Below are positions 36,072 through 45,538 of a stretch of 64,000 bases of DNA, piece after piece. Both the position numbers and the translations under genes were made by a program. The stretch's first letter is position 1; each line of letters starts with the position of its first letter. The DNA is from Blastococcus sp. CT_GayMR19 (GTDB lineage Bacteria > Actinomycetota > Actinomycetes > Mycobacteriales > Geodermatophilaceae), in assembly GCF_004570385.1 (NCBI RefSeq), contig NZ_SPQL01000003.1:310001-374000 (forward strand), read 5' to 3'. Below the pieces are notes generated by a model. The model made no database searches. It was not told the origin of the DNA and worked only from the letters and a program-made list of their open reading frames with translations.

Positions 36072-36428
36072 TCAGCACGCGAGGTCGGCCGCCTCCCGGA
36101 GCCACCGCGCCACCTCGTCGTCGATCTCGGCAGCGTCGGCCACCTCGAGGTGGTGCATCCACGAGGTCGGCGCCGGGTGCGCCACCTCCTTCCAGCGGGT
36201 CGAGTCGTCGTGCCGGTCGAGGACCACGGACAGCACGATCTCGGCGGCCGGCCGCGCCAGGTACTGACCCGGGCGCCACAGATGGGCGAAGCCCCGCCGG
36301 TGCCGGAGCGCCACCTGGCTCCTGGACGTCCTGGTCTCGACGTCGCCGAGGCCGTCCGCGAGGTCCAACACCGCCCGGAGGACGGCCGACGCGACCGGGT
36401 GCCCCGCGAAGAGGTCCTCGGGCCGCAC
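36072..36428 (-). CDS. DUF5655-type protein
   Basis: 118 residues. TRTSRSQVALRHRRGFAHLWRPGQYL and APTSWMHHLEVADAAEIDDEVARWLREA fit the DUF5655/DUF4287-like domain seen in small actinobacterial proteins. GTG start, no ribosome site standing out. Twenty-one bases downstream of the DUF2243 gene on the same strand. Function unknown. Confidence 0.72.
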   Translation of the reverse strand: MRPEDLFAGHPVASAVLRAVLDLADGLGDVETRTSRSQVALRHRRGFAHLWRPGQYLARPAAEIVLSVVLDRHDDSTRWKEVAHPAPTSWMHHLEVADAAEIDDEVARWLREAADLAC

Positions 36429-36449
36429 CGCCGTCCTCCCCCGCGCCGG

Positions 36450-36965
36450 TCAGCTGACCGGCGCAGCGCTCCGGGCGGCTAGGGCGGCCGCCCCCCGGCG
36501 GTGCAGCGCCCAGCCGCCGGCGACCAGCAGGACGCCGAAGGCCCGGAAGGCGAGATCCCAGCTCAGCGGGGCACCGAGGTCGTCCCGGACGTGGTGGACG
36601 CCGAGGAGCTGGTGGTCGATCAGGCCCTCGACCACGTTGAAGATCCCCCAGCCGGCCAGCACCAGCCCGACGTGGAAGGCGTAGTTCGGCGCGAGCCGGT
36701 CCTGCCGCCAGGCGGCGAGCCCGGTGATCGAGGCCGCGACGACGCAGAGCCACGTCGCGAGGTGGAAGAAGCCGTCGGCCAGCGTGTTGACCTCCAGCCC
36801 CAGCACCCTGTCGGTCGGCTCCACGGAGCTGACCATGTGGTGCCACTGCAGGATCTGGTGCAGCACGATGCCGTCGACGAAGCCGCCGAGGCCCAGCCCG
36901 AACAGCAGGCCGGAGGTCCTGGGCGGTGGACGACGCCCCTCCGCCACCCGCCCGCCCGTCGCCAT
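36450..36965 (-). CDS. DUF2243 membrane protein
   Basis: 171 residues with four membrane helices. LFGLGLGGFVDGIVLHQILQWHHM (landmarks GGFVDGIVLHQ and LQWHHM) is the DUF2243 signature, with conserved His residues that may bind metal. HLATWLCV and NVVEGLIDHQLL follow. Unknown function. ATG at 36965. Confidence 0.88.
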   Translation of the reverse strand: MATGGRVAEGRRPPPRTSGLLFGLGLGGFVDGIVLHQILQWHHMVSSVEPTDRVLGLEVNTLADGFFHLATWLCVVAASITGLAAWRQDRLAPNYAFHVGLVLAGWGIFNVVEGLIDHQLLGVHHVRDDLGAPLSWDLAFRAFGVLLVAGGWALHRRGAAALAARSAAPVS

Positions 36966-37051
36966 GCCGACGGGCTACCCCGCCCTCCCGCCGGCACACG
37001 CGGCCGTGCGCGACGCGGCTCGCCCGCGCCGGTCGTAGGGCTGCCCGGCCG

Positions 37052-38485
37052 TCACTGCCCGGGGCCCTTCCCCTTGCCGGGCTTCGGATCCGTCGCCGAG
37101 GCCGCGAGCTGCGGGCAGGTGTTGACCTCGTCGCCGGACGGCTGCCGGGCGACCGTCTGGCTCGCCGGCGGCGTCGTGCCGGTGGTGACCCAGGCGGTCA
37201 GGCGCTGGAAGGCCTCGCGGTAGCAGGGCAGGATCGGCCGGAGCTGCGCGGGGAAGACGTCGGCGCGCTCGTCGACGTGGTTGCCGCCGGTGATCGTGTA
37301 GTAGCGGTGGATGCCGCTCCGGCCCACGCCCGCGATCATCGTCGAGTACACGTCGGAGTCCGCGTTGATCGGCAGCAGTGCGTCCAGGTCGCCGTGCAGC
37401 GTGATCATCGGCTTGCCGATCCGGCCGGTGAGCGAGACTGAGGCGACGGCGTCCTTCACCGCCCGCGGGCGGGAGGCGTAGTCGTACTGGGCGTCACAGG
37501 CCGTCGGCGTCCCGGGGGCGGTGCCGATGCGGCAGAACGGCGTCCCCGCCTTGGTCGCGCCGTCGTAGCCGGGGTCGAACGCCTCGCGGTACGTCCGCTG
37601 CGTGAGGTCCCAGTAGATGGCGTGGTGGTCGGGCCAGAGGATCTCCGAGCCCGGCTCGAAACCGACCTTGTACATCCGCTGCCGCGAGGCCGGCAGCGCG
37701 AGCGCCTGCGGGTACTCCCGCAGGGCCGTCGGCAGGTAGGTGAAGAGGTTCGGGCCGTTGGCGGTGAACAGCGTCCCCTCCCAGTCCACGCCGCCGTCGT
37801 AGAGCTCCGGGCGGTTCTCCAGCTGCCACCGGGTGAGGTAGCCGCCGTTGGAGATGCCCGTCATCCACGTGCGGGCCGGCCGGGCGCCGTAGCGCTGCGC
37901 GACCACGTCCTTGGCGGCCTTGGCCAGCTCAGAGACCCGGTCGTGCCACTCGCGGACCGCCTGCCCCGGTGCCGAGCGTGCGCCGTTCTCGTAGAACGCG
38001 GTCCCGGTGTTCCCCTTGTCGGTCGAGGCATAGGCGTAGCCCTGGGACAGCATCCAGTCGCTGAGGATGTAGTCCGGGGCGTACTGCTTGCGCACACCCG
38101 GGGCGCCGGTGATGACGAGCTGGCCGTTCCACTGCTCCGGCAGGCGGATGACGAACTGTGAGTCGTGGTTCCAGCCGTGCGTGGTGTTGCTCGTCGAGTC
38201 GTCGGGGAAGTAGCCGTCGATCTGCATGCCCGCACCGGCCGCCGGGTTCACCGTCCGCTTGGAGTGCAGCCCGGCCCAGTCCGTGGGGTCACTGTGGCCG
38301 GTGAGCGACAGGGCGGCGGCCGACAGGTCGGGGTGGCACGTCACCTCCTGCCGCGCGGCCCCCGGCACCTGGATCGCCGCGGGGTCGGCGCAGGCGTCGG
38401 CCGGTGCGGCGGCGGCGGGGCCGGTGAGCCACGAGGCCATCAGCACCGGAACGAGAGGAAGGAGCAGCAATCGGCGGCGGGACAT
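37052..38485 (-). CDS. Secreted tannase/feruloyl-esterase-like or 3HB-oligomer-hydrolase-like alpha/beta hydrolase
   Basis: 477 residues. Signal peptide about residues 1-27 (RRRLLLLPLVPVLMASWLTGPAAAA). The nucleophile elbow is GISNGGY (G-x-S-x-G) near residue 210, the acid in HGDLDALLP and the catalytic His in GGNHVDERAD. Several Cys pairs suggest disulfides. The C-terminal 20 residues are basic and disordered. It resembles secreted hydrolases annotated as tannase or D-(-)-3-hydroxybutyrate oligomer hydrolase; the substrate is not clear. Monocistronic, AGAGGAG ribosome site. Confidence 0.75.
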   Translation of the reverse strand: MSRRRLLLLPLVPVLMASWLTGPAAAAPADACADPAAIQVPGAARQEVTCHPDLSAAALSLTGHSDPTDWAGLHSKRTVNPAAGAGMQIDGYFPDDSTSNTTHGWNHDSQFVIRLPEQWNGQLVITGAPGVRKQYAPDYILSDWMLSQGYAYASTDKGNTGTAFYENGARSAPGQAVREWHDRVSELAKAAKDVVAQRYGARPARTWMTGISNGGYLTRWQLENRPELYDGGVDWEGTLFTANGPNLFTYLPTALREYPQALALPASRQRMYKVGFEPGSEILWPDHHAIYWDLTQRTYREAFDPGYDGATKAGTPFCRIGTAPGTPTACDAQYDYASRPRAVKDAVASVSLTGRIGKPMITLHGDLDALLPINADSDVYSTMIAGVGRSGIHRYYTITGGNHVDERADVFPAQLRPILPCYREAFQRLTAWVTTGTTPPASQTVARQPSGDEVNTCPQLAASATDPKPGKGKGPGQ

Positions 38486-38639
38486 GGCTCCTCTTTCAGG
38501 GAGTGGCGACCATCGGCCCTGGACGACGAGCCGCGGTTCCGGAGGGAACGCCACTACCCCGGCGGACGGGCTTCTCACCTGGGGGAACGGCGCGGACGCC
38601 GGGCGTCGGCGTCCGGGGACCGACCGGGAGGATGGCCGG

Positions 38640-39812
38640 ATGCCGGCGCCGGGAACCTCGTCCGGCCGGATACGTCCGATCCGGCTGCTGCAGCTCAATG
38701 CGTTCGTGGGCCTCCTGGACCGCTTCGCGATGCCGCCGATGCTGCTCGCCATCGCGCATGACCTGGGCGCTCCCCCGTCGGCGATCGTGCAGGCTGCGGG
38801 CGCCTACTTCCTCGCCTACGGACTCTGTCAGCCGCTCTGGGGAGTGGTCTCCGACTGGCTGGGGCTGGTCCGCACCATGCGGATCGCGCTGGTGTGTGCC
38901 GGCATCGCGTCCCTCGTCGCCGGGTTCGCGCTCACCCCGCTGACCCTCGGCATCGCCCGCGGTGTCGGAGGTGCCTTCTTCGGGGCCGCCTACCCCGCCG
39001 GGATCGTCTACGTGGGCGACACCGTGCCCGCCGACCGCCGGCAGCAGGAACTCACGCGGCTGATGGTGGGCGTCGCCCTGGGGACGGCACTCGCCTCGGT
39101 CGGCGCCGGGATCGTCGCCCAGGTGTTCACCTGGCGAGCGACGTTCCTCGCCACCGGGCTCACCGCCCTGGCCCTGGCGGTCGCCCTGCGCCTGCTCGTC
39201 GAACCGCCACGGACGCGCAGTCACCGCAACCCGGCCGCGCCGTTCCTCCTGGTCGCCCGATCACGGACGACGCTCTTCGTGCTCGGCCTGGCGTTCGTCG
39301 AGGGCGCGGTGCTGCTGGGCACGCTGACGCTGCTGCCCGCCGCGATCGAGGCCGCCGGCGCCACGACCGCGCTCGCGGGAGGCATCGCGGCGATCTACGG
39401 CGTGGCGGTCCTGGTCTCTGCGGGTGTCGTCGGACCTCTGTCGCGCCGGCTGCACCCGTCGAGGCTCATCGCCGTCGGAGCCGTGTCCGCACTCGCCGCC
39501 TGCCTGCTGCTGGCGCTGTCCCGGGACGCCGGAACGGCCGTCGTCGTCACCCTGCTCCTCGGCCTGGCGTGGGGCTCGATGCACTCCTCGCTGCAGACCT
39601 GGGCCACCGAGGTTCTGCCGGCGGCCCGAGCCACCGTCGTCTCGCTGTTCGCGGGCGCGCTGTTCTGTGGCAGCGCGCTGGCGGCGCTGGCGGTGGCCGA
39701 ACTGGCCGACACCGGGCAGTACCGGACCGTCTTCCTGCTCGCCGGCACCCTGAGCCTGCCGCTGGGAGTCGCCGCCGTGTGGGGGCGCGTCCGCTGGCGC
39801 AGGCCCGAGTGA
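38640..39812 (+). CDS. MFS transporter
   Basis: 390 residues, 12 hydrophobic segments; the MFS loop appears as DWLGLVRTMR between helices 2 and 3 and the C-terminal half has WGSMHSSLQTWATEV. No substrate clue. ATG at 38640 fits the frame and follows a GGAGGATGGCCGG tract. Divergent from the esterase gene; 154 bases between. Confidence 0.85.
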   Translation: MPAPGTSSGRIRPIRLLQLNAFVGLLDRFAMPPMLLAIAHDLGAPPSAIVQAAGAYFLAYGLCQPLWGVVSDWLGLVRTMRIALVCAGIASLVAGFALTPLTLGIARGVGGAFFGAAYPAGIVYVGDTVPADRRQQELTRLMVGVALGTALASVGAGIVAQVFTWRATFLATGLTALALAVALRLLVEPPRTRSHRNPAAPFLLVARSRTTLFVLGLAFVEGAVLLGTLTLLPAAIEAAGATTALAGGIAAIYGVAVLVSAGVVGPLSRRLHPSRLIAVGAVSALAACLLLALSRDAGTAVVVTLLLGLAWGSMHSSLQTWATEVLPAARATVVSLFAGALFCGSALAALAVAELADTGQYRTVFLLAGTLSLPLGVAAVWGRVRWRRPE

Positions 39813-39837
39813 CCGCGGTCCCTCCGGGTCCGACCTC

Positions 39838-41133
39838 TCAGTCCTCGCACTCGAACCAACGGTCGACGACGCGGTCGGCCACCTCGCGTCCGATCGCCAC
39901 GGCGTCGTCCATGGCGTCACGGAAGTGGATCCCGAGCCAGATCCGGGCGTCGACGACCTCGTCGATCCACGCGTCCGCGGAGTCGTAGTCCCGCGTGGCC
40001 TGGGTGACGCCGGAGGCCCGGGACGCGATCGTCATGTCCAGCTCGTCCTCGCCGAAGAGCTCCTCGAGGGCCGTGGCCACAGCGCTGCTGACGCAGCCAT
40101 GGCCGCTGGGGTACTCGGGATACGACGGGGCCGGCACCAGCGACGCCCAGGCCGGGTCCGGGGTGGTGTCGGGATTGCCGTCCCGCTCCGCCTCGTGGAT
40201 CGCCGTCAGCGGCCGCCAGAAGTCGCTGTCGAGCTTGGCCTGCCAGCAGACGACGAGGGCGTCGGCTCCCGCGGCGTTGGCGGCGGCGAACATCCGCGCC
40301 GTCTCCAAGACGTCCAGCTCGTGCCGAACGGCCCGGTCCCGCATCGCGTCCTGGTACTGCCGAGGCGGGTTGTCGCTCCAGAAGAGGGCCGTCTGGGTCT
40401 CGGCCTCGCTGCGGGCCGAACCGGTGGCCGCTCCCATGGCCTTCACCTCGGCGAAGTCCGCGGCATAGGCCTCGCTCGTCAGCGCGTCGGGGCCGTCGTA
40501 GGGAACGTCCTCGGGCGAGTCGAGGAGCACCGGCCGGGTGGTGCCCAGCCACGGGGCCGTGAACTCGGCGAAGGCCGGCGGTGTCGGCACCCACGCGCCC
40601 GGAGCCGGCTCGGCGTCCCGAGGCACGGTGATGGGCGCATCGCGACCGTCACCCTCTCGGGCGGCGAGGAGCGCGGCAGCCGCGTCCCGGCCCGCCTGCA
40701 CGCCCTGCTCGCGGCCCTCCCCGTCCCGGATGCCGGCGAGCCACGCGTCGTAGTCCGCCCGCAGTGCGGCCGCCGACGCCGGGAAGAAAGAGCTCAGCAC
40801 GTCGTGGGCCGCGGTGGCAGCGGCGACGTCGGAGGACGCGTCGTCGTCGACTCGCGGCTGCCGGAGGGTCGGCTCACCTCCGCCCTCGACGGTCACGACC
40901 GCGTTGTAGACCGCCGTCGACACGAGGCCGAGGTAGAGCTGCGCCACCGGTGGCGGCTTCATGCCCTCGACACCGATGGTCCGCCAGGCGATCTCGTTCC
41001 AGTGCAGGACCACGGCCGGGTCCGGCTCCGTGCCCCCATCGGTCTCGGCAGCCGCGGCCGGGGCCACGCCGGCCATCAGCACCGCCGCAGCCGGGAGAGC
41101 GATCCAGCGGTGGACGAGAGGGCTTCGGATCAT
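39838..41133 (-). CDS. Vanadium-dependent haloperoxidase/PAP2-type secreted protein
   Basis: 431 residues with a signal peptide (residues 1-28, AVLMAGVAPAAAAE). The PAP2 catalytic set: K in WQAKLDSDFWRP (KxxxxxxRP), PSGH in PEYPSGHGCVSSA, and ARIWLGIHFRDAM (the S/A-R-x5-H-x3-D group with an Ala at the usual Ser). The N-terminal DPAVVLHWNEIAWR is typical of this haloperoxidase-related family. Could be a vanadate-dependent bromo/chloroperoxidase or a phosphatase. Export suggests an extracellular role. Confidence 0.83.
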   Translation of the reverse strand: MIRSPLVHRWIALPAAAVLMAGVAPAAAAETDGGTEPDPAVVLHWNEIAWRTIGVEGMKPPPVAQLYLGLVSTAVYNAVVTVEGGGEPTLRQPRVDDDASSDVAAATAAHDVLSSFFPASAAALRADYDAWLAGIRDGEGREQGVQAGRDAAAALLAAREGDGRDAPITVPRDAEPAPGAWVPTPPAFAEFTAPWLGTTRPVLLDSPEDVPYDGPDALTSEAYAADFAEVKAMGAATGSARSEAETQTALFWSDNPPRQYQDAMRDRAVRHELDVLETARMFAAANAAGADALVVCWQAKLDSDFWRPLTAIHEAERDGNPDTTPDPAWASLVPAPSYPEYPSGHGCVSSAVATALEELFGEDELDMTIASRASGVTQATRDYDSADAWIDEVVDARIWLGIHFRDAMDDAVAIGREVADRVVDRWFECED

Positions 41134-41415
41134 GGTCCTGCTCCTGTCATTTCCGGTCCCCGTCCATCAGCGCGGAGGCACGGCACGTGGGGACCGGAGA
41201 ACTCGGACCGCCTGCGGGGCCGGGCGCCCCGGACTATGCGGGGGGCGGTTCTGGCGCCCTCGTCGCACGTCCCTCCCGGCGCCCCCTGCGCACGAGCGAT
41301 GCGCGTCGATCACGATGCAGCAGGAGGGCACCCCGCACCAGAGGCGTTCGACACCGGGCGTCGCCGCGGCCACCGAGCCGGTCCGGCGCTCCGGCGAGGC
41401 CGAGAGCGGTGCGGG

Positions 41416-41772
41416 CCGTCGAAGCTGAAGATCGACCGGAGCTTCGTCGCCGACATCGGCGAGCACGAGGACGCTCTCGCCATCGTCGCGTCCACCATCG
41501 ACCTGGCGCGTGCGGTCGGCGTCGACGTCATCGTCGAGGGGGTCGAGACCGCGGAGCAGGCCGCGCTCATCAAGGGCCCCGGCTGCGTCACGGCGCAGGG
41601 CCGGCTGTGGAGCCCCGCCGTCTCGATGCGGGAGCTGCTGAGCGGACCGATCTGGCTGAGCCCATACGCCATCGTGCGAGCGGCGGCCTTCCCCGGGCGG
41701 GCGGCGAGGCGCGAGAGGCGCGGGACCGGCCTCGCGGACGGTCTCCGCAGCTGCTCGACCTGCCCCAGGTGA
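41416..41772 (+). pseudogene. Remnant of an EAL-domain (c-di-GMP phosphodiesterase) protein
   Basis: The frame reads PSKLKIDRSFVADIGEHEDALAIVASTIDLARAVG with VIVEGVETAEQAA, the second half of an EAL domain, up to WSPAVSMRELL. The EAL motif itself, the N-terminal half and any start codon with a ribosome site are missing, and the end is a random tail. The residues visible are the C-terminal lobe with the loop E of VEGVET. A decayed gene: the rest was likely lost in a deletion. Upstream bases 41134-41415 hold no gene. Confidence 0.75.
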
Positions 41773-41859
41773 GGCGCCCGTCGGCACGGTCGCAACCGCG
41801 CTGACCGCCTCGGCGAGCCGCCGCCGGTTTCTCCAGCCGCGCGTCCAGCGCCGGCGGGC

Positions 41860-42681
41860 TCACGCGGAGAATCCGAAAAGGCGCGAGGGCGTGTCCCAGA
41901 GGATCTGGCCCCGTGCGGCCCGGTCGGGCACCAGGTCCTCCAGCAGCGCGAGCAACGGGCCGTAGTCGATGCGGACCGGGGCCCGCAGGAACGGCCAGTC
42001 CGACGCCCAGACACAGCGTTCGGGTCCGAAGGCGTCGACGAGCACCCGCACGAAGGGCCAGGTGTCCTCGTGCGGTGGCGGTCGGCGCGAGAACTTGACC
42101 AGCCCCGACAGCTTGACCACCGCATGCCCGGCGCGACCCAGGCGGAGGAGCTCGCGGAACGCCGGGTCGTCCAGGCCGTCCGCGGGATCCGGCCGCCCGC
42201 AGTGGTCGATCAGCACGCGAACGCCGGAGCGAGCCAGCAGCGGGGCGAGGGCCGGCAGCTGGTCGCCGGCAACCTGCACGTCGGCGAACATGTCGAGGTC
42301 GGTGAGGGAGGCCAGCAGGCTCCCTGCATCGGCATAGTGCGCCACCCCCAGCAGGGCGGCGTTGATCGTGACGCCGAGCACGCCGGCGTCCCGGAGCGCG
42401 GTCAGTTCCGCCGTGGTCACCTCGTTGCGGACCACGGCGACTCCCCGGAACCGCCCGGCACCCCTCTCGAGCGCGTCGAGCAGGTACCGGTTGTCCTCCC
42501 CGTAGCCCGAGTTCGGGCCGACCAGCAGCGCGTGCCGGACGCCATGGACGTCGTGCGTCCGGCGCAGCTGCTCGAGGGTCCCGGTCTCCGGTCCGGTCGG
42601 GACGTAGTACGCATCGGGGGCGTACTAGAACCGGGCCGGGTCGAAGACGTGCGCGTGACAGTCGATCAACGGCTCGTCCAC
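41860..42681 (-). pseudogene. Amidohydrolase (TIM barrel) with in-frame amber codon
   Basis: GTG at 42681 (GGGAGG upstream) starts MDEPLIDCHAHVFDPARF, the H-x-H opening of a small amidohydrolase of the 2-pyrone-4,6-dicarboxylate hydrolase-like group. Codon 19 is TAG (42625-42627). After it the same frame continues without break as YAPDAYYVPTGPE, GPNSGYGEDNRYLLDA, LIDHCGRPDPADG and CVWASDWPFLRA. A start further down would lose the metal-binding HxH. Either a nonsense mutation or a sequence error; no pyrrolysine genes were seen. Confidence 0.82.
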
Positions 42682-42768
42682 AGGTCCCGTCCTCCCTCGC
42701 CGCGACGATCGTCGCCGCCGGCGACCGGCACGGGGAAGGTTCCCGCCCAGCGGACGCCGCAGCCGGGC

Positions 42769-44016
42769 TCAACTCGCGGCCGCGGACACGTCCTCGGCCG
42801 ACGGACCTCTGGCCTGGGTGACGAGCACCGTGGCCAGCAGCGCCGCGATCGCACCACCGGCGACCACCAGAGCCATGGGCACCGGCGAGCCTTCCGGCCC
42901 GAGACCGGCCAGCGGGGTGACGAGCACGCCGCCGCCGAACATGCAGGCGCCGAGGACCGCGGACGCGGACCCGGCCGTCCGGGAACCCCGCTCCACGCCG
43001 AGCACGGTGGCGTTGGATGAGACCAGCCCGCGGGTCGCGATCACGACGAAGAGCGGCGGGAGCACCGCGACCACGCCGAGCGACGCGCCGGCGGTCACGA
43101 CGACCGCGAGGACGACGGCGGCCACCGCGGAGCCGACGAGCCCCACCATGAGCAGCCGCCGGGTCGGGTACCGCCGGACCAGGCGGGCGTCGAGCAGCCC
43201 CAGGACGATCATGCCGCCCGCGTTCGCCGCGAACACCAGGCTGAACTGGGTGGGAGTCAGCCCGTAGTGCTCCTGCAGCACGAAGGACGAGCCGGCGATG
43301 TAGCCGAACAGCGAGGCGTACGCGAACGCCACCGTCAGGGCGTAGCCGACGAAGACCCGGTCGCGGGCCAGGTCCCAGAAGGCCCGGCCGGTCGCCCGCA
43401 TGCCGCCGGCGCGCCGCCGCTCCTCCGGCAGGGTCTCCGGAACGGCGACCCAGACGGCCAGCGCCAGTACGGCATTGATGCCGGCCAGGATGTAGAACAT
43501 CACCGGCCAGCTACCGGTCCACACGAGGAGGAGCCCGCCGAGCATCGGCGCGACGATCGGGGCGACGCTGGACAGCGTCATGAAGAGGGAGAAGAGGCGG
43601 GCCGCGTCGACCCCGCTGGTCAGGTCGGCGGCGACGGCCCGGGCGAGCACGATGCCGCCTCCTCCGGAGAAGCCCTGCAGGAAGCGCCACGCGGTGAGCA
43701 CGAGCGCTGAGGGGGCCAGCGCGCAGAGCACCGAGGCGAGAGTGCAGACCACCGTGGCGCCGAGCAGCAGCCGGCGCCGCCCCCAGGCGTCGGACAACGG
43801 ACCGAGCACCAGCTGCCCGGCCACCAGCCCGAGGACGTCGGCGGTGAGGGTGAGCTGCACCTGCGCGTGCGTGGCGTCCAGGTCGGTGGCGAGGGTGGGG
43901 AACGCCGGCAGGTAGAGATCCATCGACAACGGGCCGAAGGCAGTGAGACCGCCGAGGACGGCGATCAGGACGGGCAGCCGGCCCGCGGTCGCTGGGCGGT
44001 GGAGAGAGACGGACAC
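42769..44016 (-). CDS. Bcr/CflA-family multidrug efflux MFS transporter
   Basis: 415 residues, 12 helices. FGPLSMDLYLPAFPTLATDL and GPLSDAWGRRRLLL are the typical N-terminal and loop motifs of Bcr/CflA exporters (bicyclomycin, chloramphenicol). GTG at 44016. Divergent from a LysR-type regulator, 71 bases apart, so the regulator probably controls it. Confidence 0.9.
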   Translation of the reverse strand: MSVSLHRPATAGRLPVLIAVLGGLTAFGPLSMDLYLPAFPTLATDLDATHAQVQLTLTADVLGLVAGQLVLGPLSDAWGRRRLLLGATVVCTLASVLCALAPSALVLTAWRFLQGFSGGGGIVLARAVAADLTSGVDAARLFSLFMTLSSVAPIVAPMLGGLLLVWTGSWPVMFYILAGINAVLALAVWVAVPETLPEERRRAGGMRATGRAFWDLARDRVFVGYALTVAFAYASLFGYIAGSSFVLQEHYGLTPTQFSLVFAANAGGMIVLGLLDARLVRRYPTRRLLMVGLVGSAVAAVVLAVVVTAGASLGVVAVLPPLFVVIATRGLVSSNATVLGVERGSRTAGSASAVLGACMFGGGVLVTPLAGLGPEGSPVPMALVVAGGAIAALLATVLVTQARGPSAEDVSAAAS

Positions 44017-44046
44017 GTTGACGAGTGTCTGGAGGCGGCATCAATC

Positions 44047-44057
44047 TGTCCAAGACA
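44047..44057. promoter_or_regulatory. Possible LysR-type binding site
   Basis: TGTC-CAA-GACA in the 71-base gap between the LysR gene and the efflux gene; a short inverted repeat as expected for a LysR-type box (T-N11-A class). Likely the regulator's own site. Confidence 0.45.
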
Positions 44058-44087
44058 TCCTGTTCACCGCAGCGATCGGAGCTGTCG

Positions 44088-44993
44088 ATGGATCTCCGTC
44101 AGCTCGAGTACTTCGTCGCGGTCGCGGACGAGTGCAACTTCACGAAGGCGGCGCTGCGCTGCCACGTGGTGCAGTCGGCGCTGAGCCACCAGATCGCCCG
44201 CCTGGAGCGGGAGCACGGCATCCGGCTGTTCCATCGCACCAGCCGGTCGGTCCGGCTGGCGCCTGCGGGCGAGGTCCTCCTCCCCCACGCCCGGGCGCTC
44301 CTGCAGGGTGCCGAGCTCGCCAGGGCGGAGCTGGCCGCGTTCTCCGGGCTGATCACGGGACGACTCCGGCTCGGCATGGTCGGCAGCGTCGGCCGGGCCG
44401 CACCCCTCGTCGAGGACGCGCTGATCGCCTTCCACACCCGGCATCCCGGCGTGGAGATCGCCGCCCAGGACACCGGCAGCCGGCACATGGCCGGGCAGGT
44501 GCAGGCGGGCGAGCTCGACCTCGCCTTCGTCGGCCTGTTCGCAGGCCAGGCGCCCGACGGGCTCGTCCATCACCTGCTCACCGACGAGCCGCTGGTGGCA
44601 GTGGTGGCGAGGAGCCATCCCCTGGCGGGGAATCAGCGGGCGAGCCTCGGCGAACTGGCCGATCACGGCCCCTTCATCGACATGCGACCGGAGTCCGGGC
44701 TCCGCCTGCAGGTGGACGCGGCCTTCGACCGCGCCGGTATCGCCCGGAGGGTGGCTTTCGAGGTCGGCAGCTCCGACGGCGTCGTCCGTTTCGTCGGGCT
44801 CGGCTTCGGCGCCGCCCTCGTGCCCGCGTCCGCGATCGGCGCCGCTGCCGAGGTCAGCGTGCTGCGTCTGGACGACCCGGATGCGCGGCATCCGATCGGC
44901 CTGGTGCACCCGCGGCCGCGACCGGCTGCGCCGAGCGCCCGCGCCTTCCTCGACCTGGTGCTGGAGGCGACCGGAGCCGCTCATCGGGGATGA
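44088..44993 (+). CDS. LysR-type transcriptional regulator
   Basis: 301 residues. LRQLEYFVAVADECNFTKAALRCHVVQSALSHQIARLE is the N-terminal winged helix; the C-terminal effector domain runs through LRLGMVGSV and LDLAFVGLF. ATG at 44088. It is divergent from the Bcr/CflA exporter and ends 20 bases before a terminator. Confidence 0.92.
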   Translation: MDLRQLEYFVAVADECNFTKAALRCHVVQSALSHQIARLEREHGIRLFHRTSRSVRLAPAGEVLLPHARALLQGAELARAELAAFSGLITGRLRLGMVGSVGRAAPLVEDALIAFHTRHPGVEIAAQDTGSRHMAGQVQAGELDLAFVGLFAGQAPDGLVHHLLTDEPLVAVVARSHPLAGNQRASLGELADHGPFIDMRPESGLRLQVDAAFDRAGIARRVAFEVGSSDGVVRFVGLGFGAALVPASAIGAAAEVSVLRLDDPDARHPIGLVHPRPRPAAPSARAFLDLVLEATGAAHRG

Positions 44994-45012
44994 CCTGCCC
45001 ACGGGCATGCGA

Positions 45013-45046
45013 CAGCGCCCCTCCCGGAGAACCGGGAGGGGCGCTG
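45013..45046. terminator. Terminator between LysR gene and phasin-like gene
   Basis: Arm 45013-45027 (core AGCGCCCCTCCCGG) pairs perfectly with 45032-45046 around an AGAA loop. It lies between convergent genes and can end transcription from both. Confidence 0.85.
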
Positions 45047-45092
45047 GGAGAGCGCCGCGGACCGTCGCCGGAGCGACCGCCCGCCGGAGCAC

Positions 45093-45500
45093 CTACTTGG
45101 TGGTGCGCTTCGCCGGCGCGGTCTTCGGAGCGGCCTGGTCAGCGTCCGGCTGCTCGACCGTGTCGACGCCGTGGGGCGCGAGGTCGGTGATGCTGACCAC
45201 CTGGTCGCGCACGACGGTGCTGACCGACTCGAGCTGGGAACGGGTCACACCGGTCAGCGTCTCGGCGACCTCGGCGAGCTGGCGGGCGTACTGGTGGTTG
45301 AGGTCCACGACCTGCTGGATGAAGGCGAACTGGCGCTCGACCGCCTCGGTCAGATCGACCTTCGGGAACTCGGCGACCGTCGGGACGGTCCCGAACCGGT
45401 CGGTGAGGGAGCTCAGGCCGTTCTTCCAGGAGTCGAGCGTCGTGGCGAACACGTCCTGGGCGTTGCGGGTGGCGGCGGTGAAGTCGGTGGTGGCAGTCAT
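45093..45500 (-). CDS. Phasin-like protein 1
   Basis: 135 residues. Almost entirely amphipathic helix with N-terminal phasin-like pattern (AQDVFATTLDSWKNGLSSLTDRF), then FPKVDLTEAVERQFAFIQQVVDLNHQYARQLAEV. The end is a basic, Ala/Pro-rich tail (KTAPAKRTTK), like the nucleoid-binding tails of PhaF-type phasins. Should coat polyhydroxyalkanoate granules. A strong TTGACA promoter lies upstream. Similar to, but not the same as, the smaller phasin-like protein at 53296. In actinobacteria such proteins also occur as PHA-granule-associated proteins. Confidence 0.78.
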   Translation of the reverse strand: MTATTDFTAATRNAQDVFATTLDSWKNGLSSLTDRFGTVPTVAEFPKVDLTEAVERQFAFIQQVVDLNHQYARQLAEVAETLTGVTRSQLESVSTVVRDQVVSITDLAPHGVDTVEQPDADQAAPKTAPAKRTTK

Positions 45501-45538
45501 GATGGGCTCCAGATGTCGGTGGTGGCCGGTCGGCGTTA

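Noticed and set aside
42625-42627. TAG codon read as pyrrolysine
   Set aside because: No pylT, pylS or other Pyl gene is seen, and the family does not use it; nonsense mutation is simpler.
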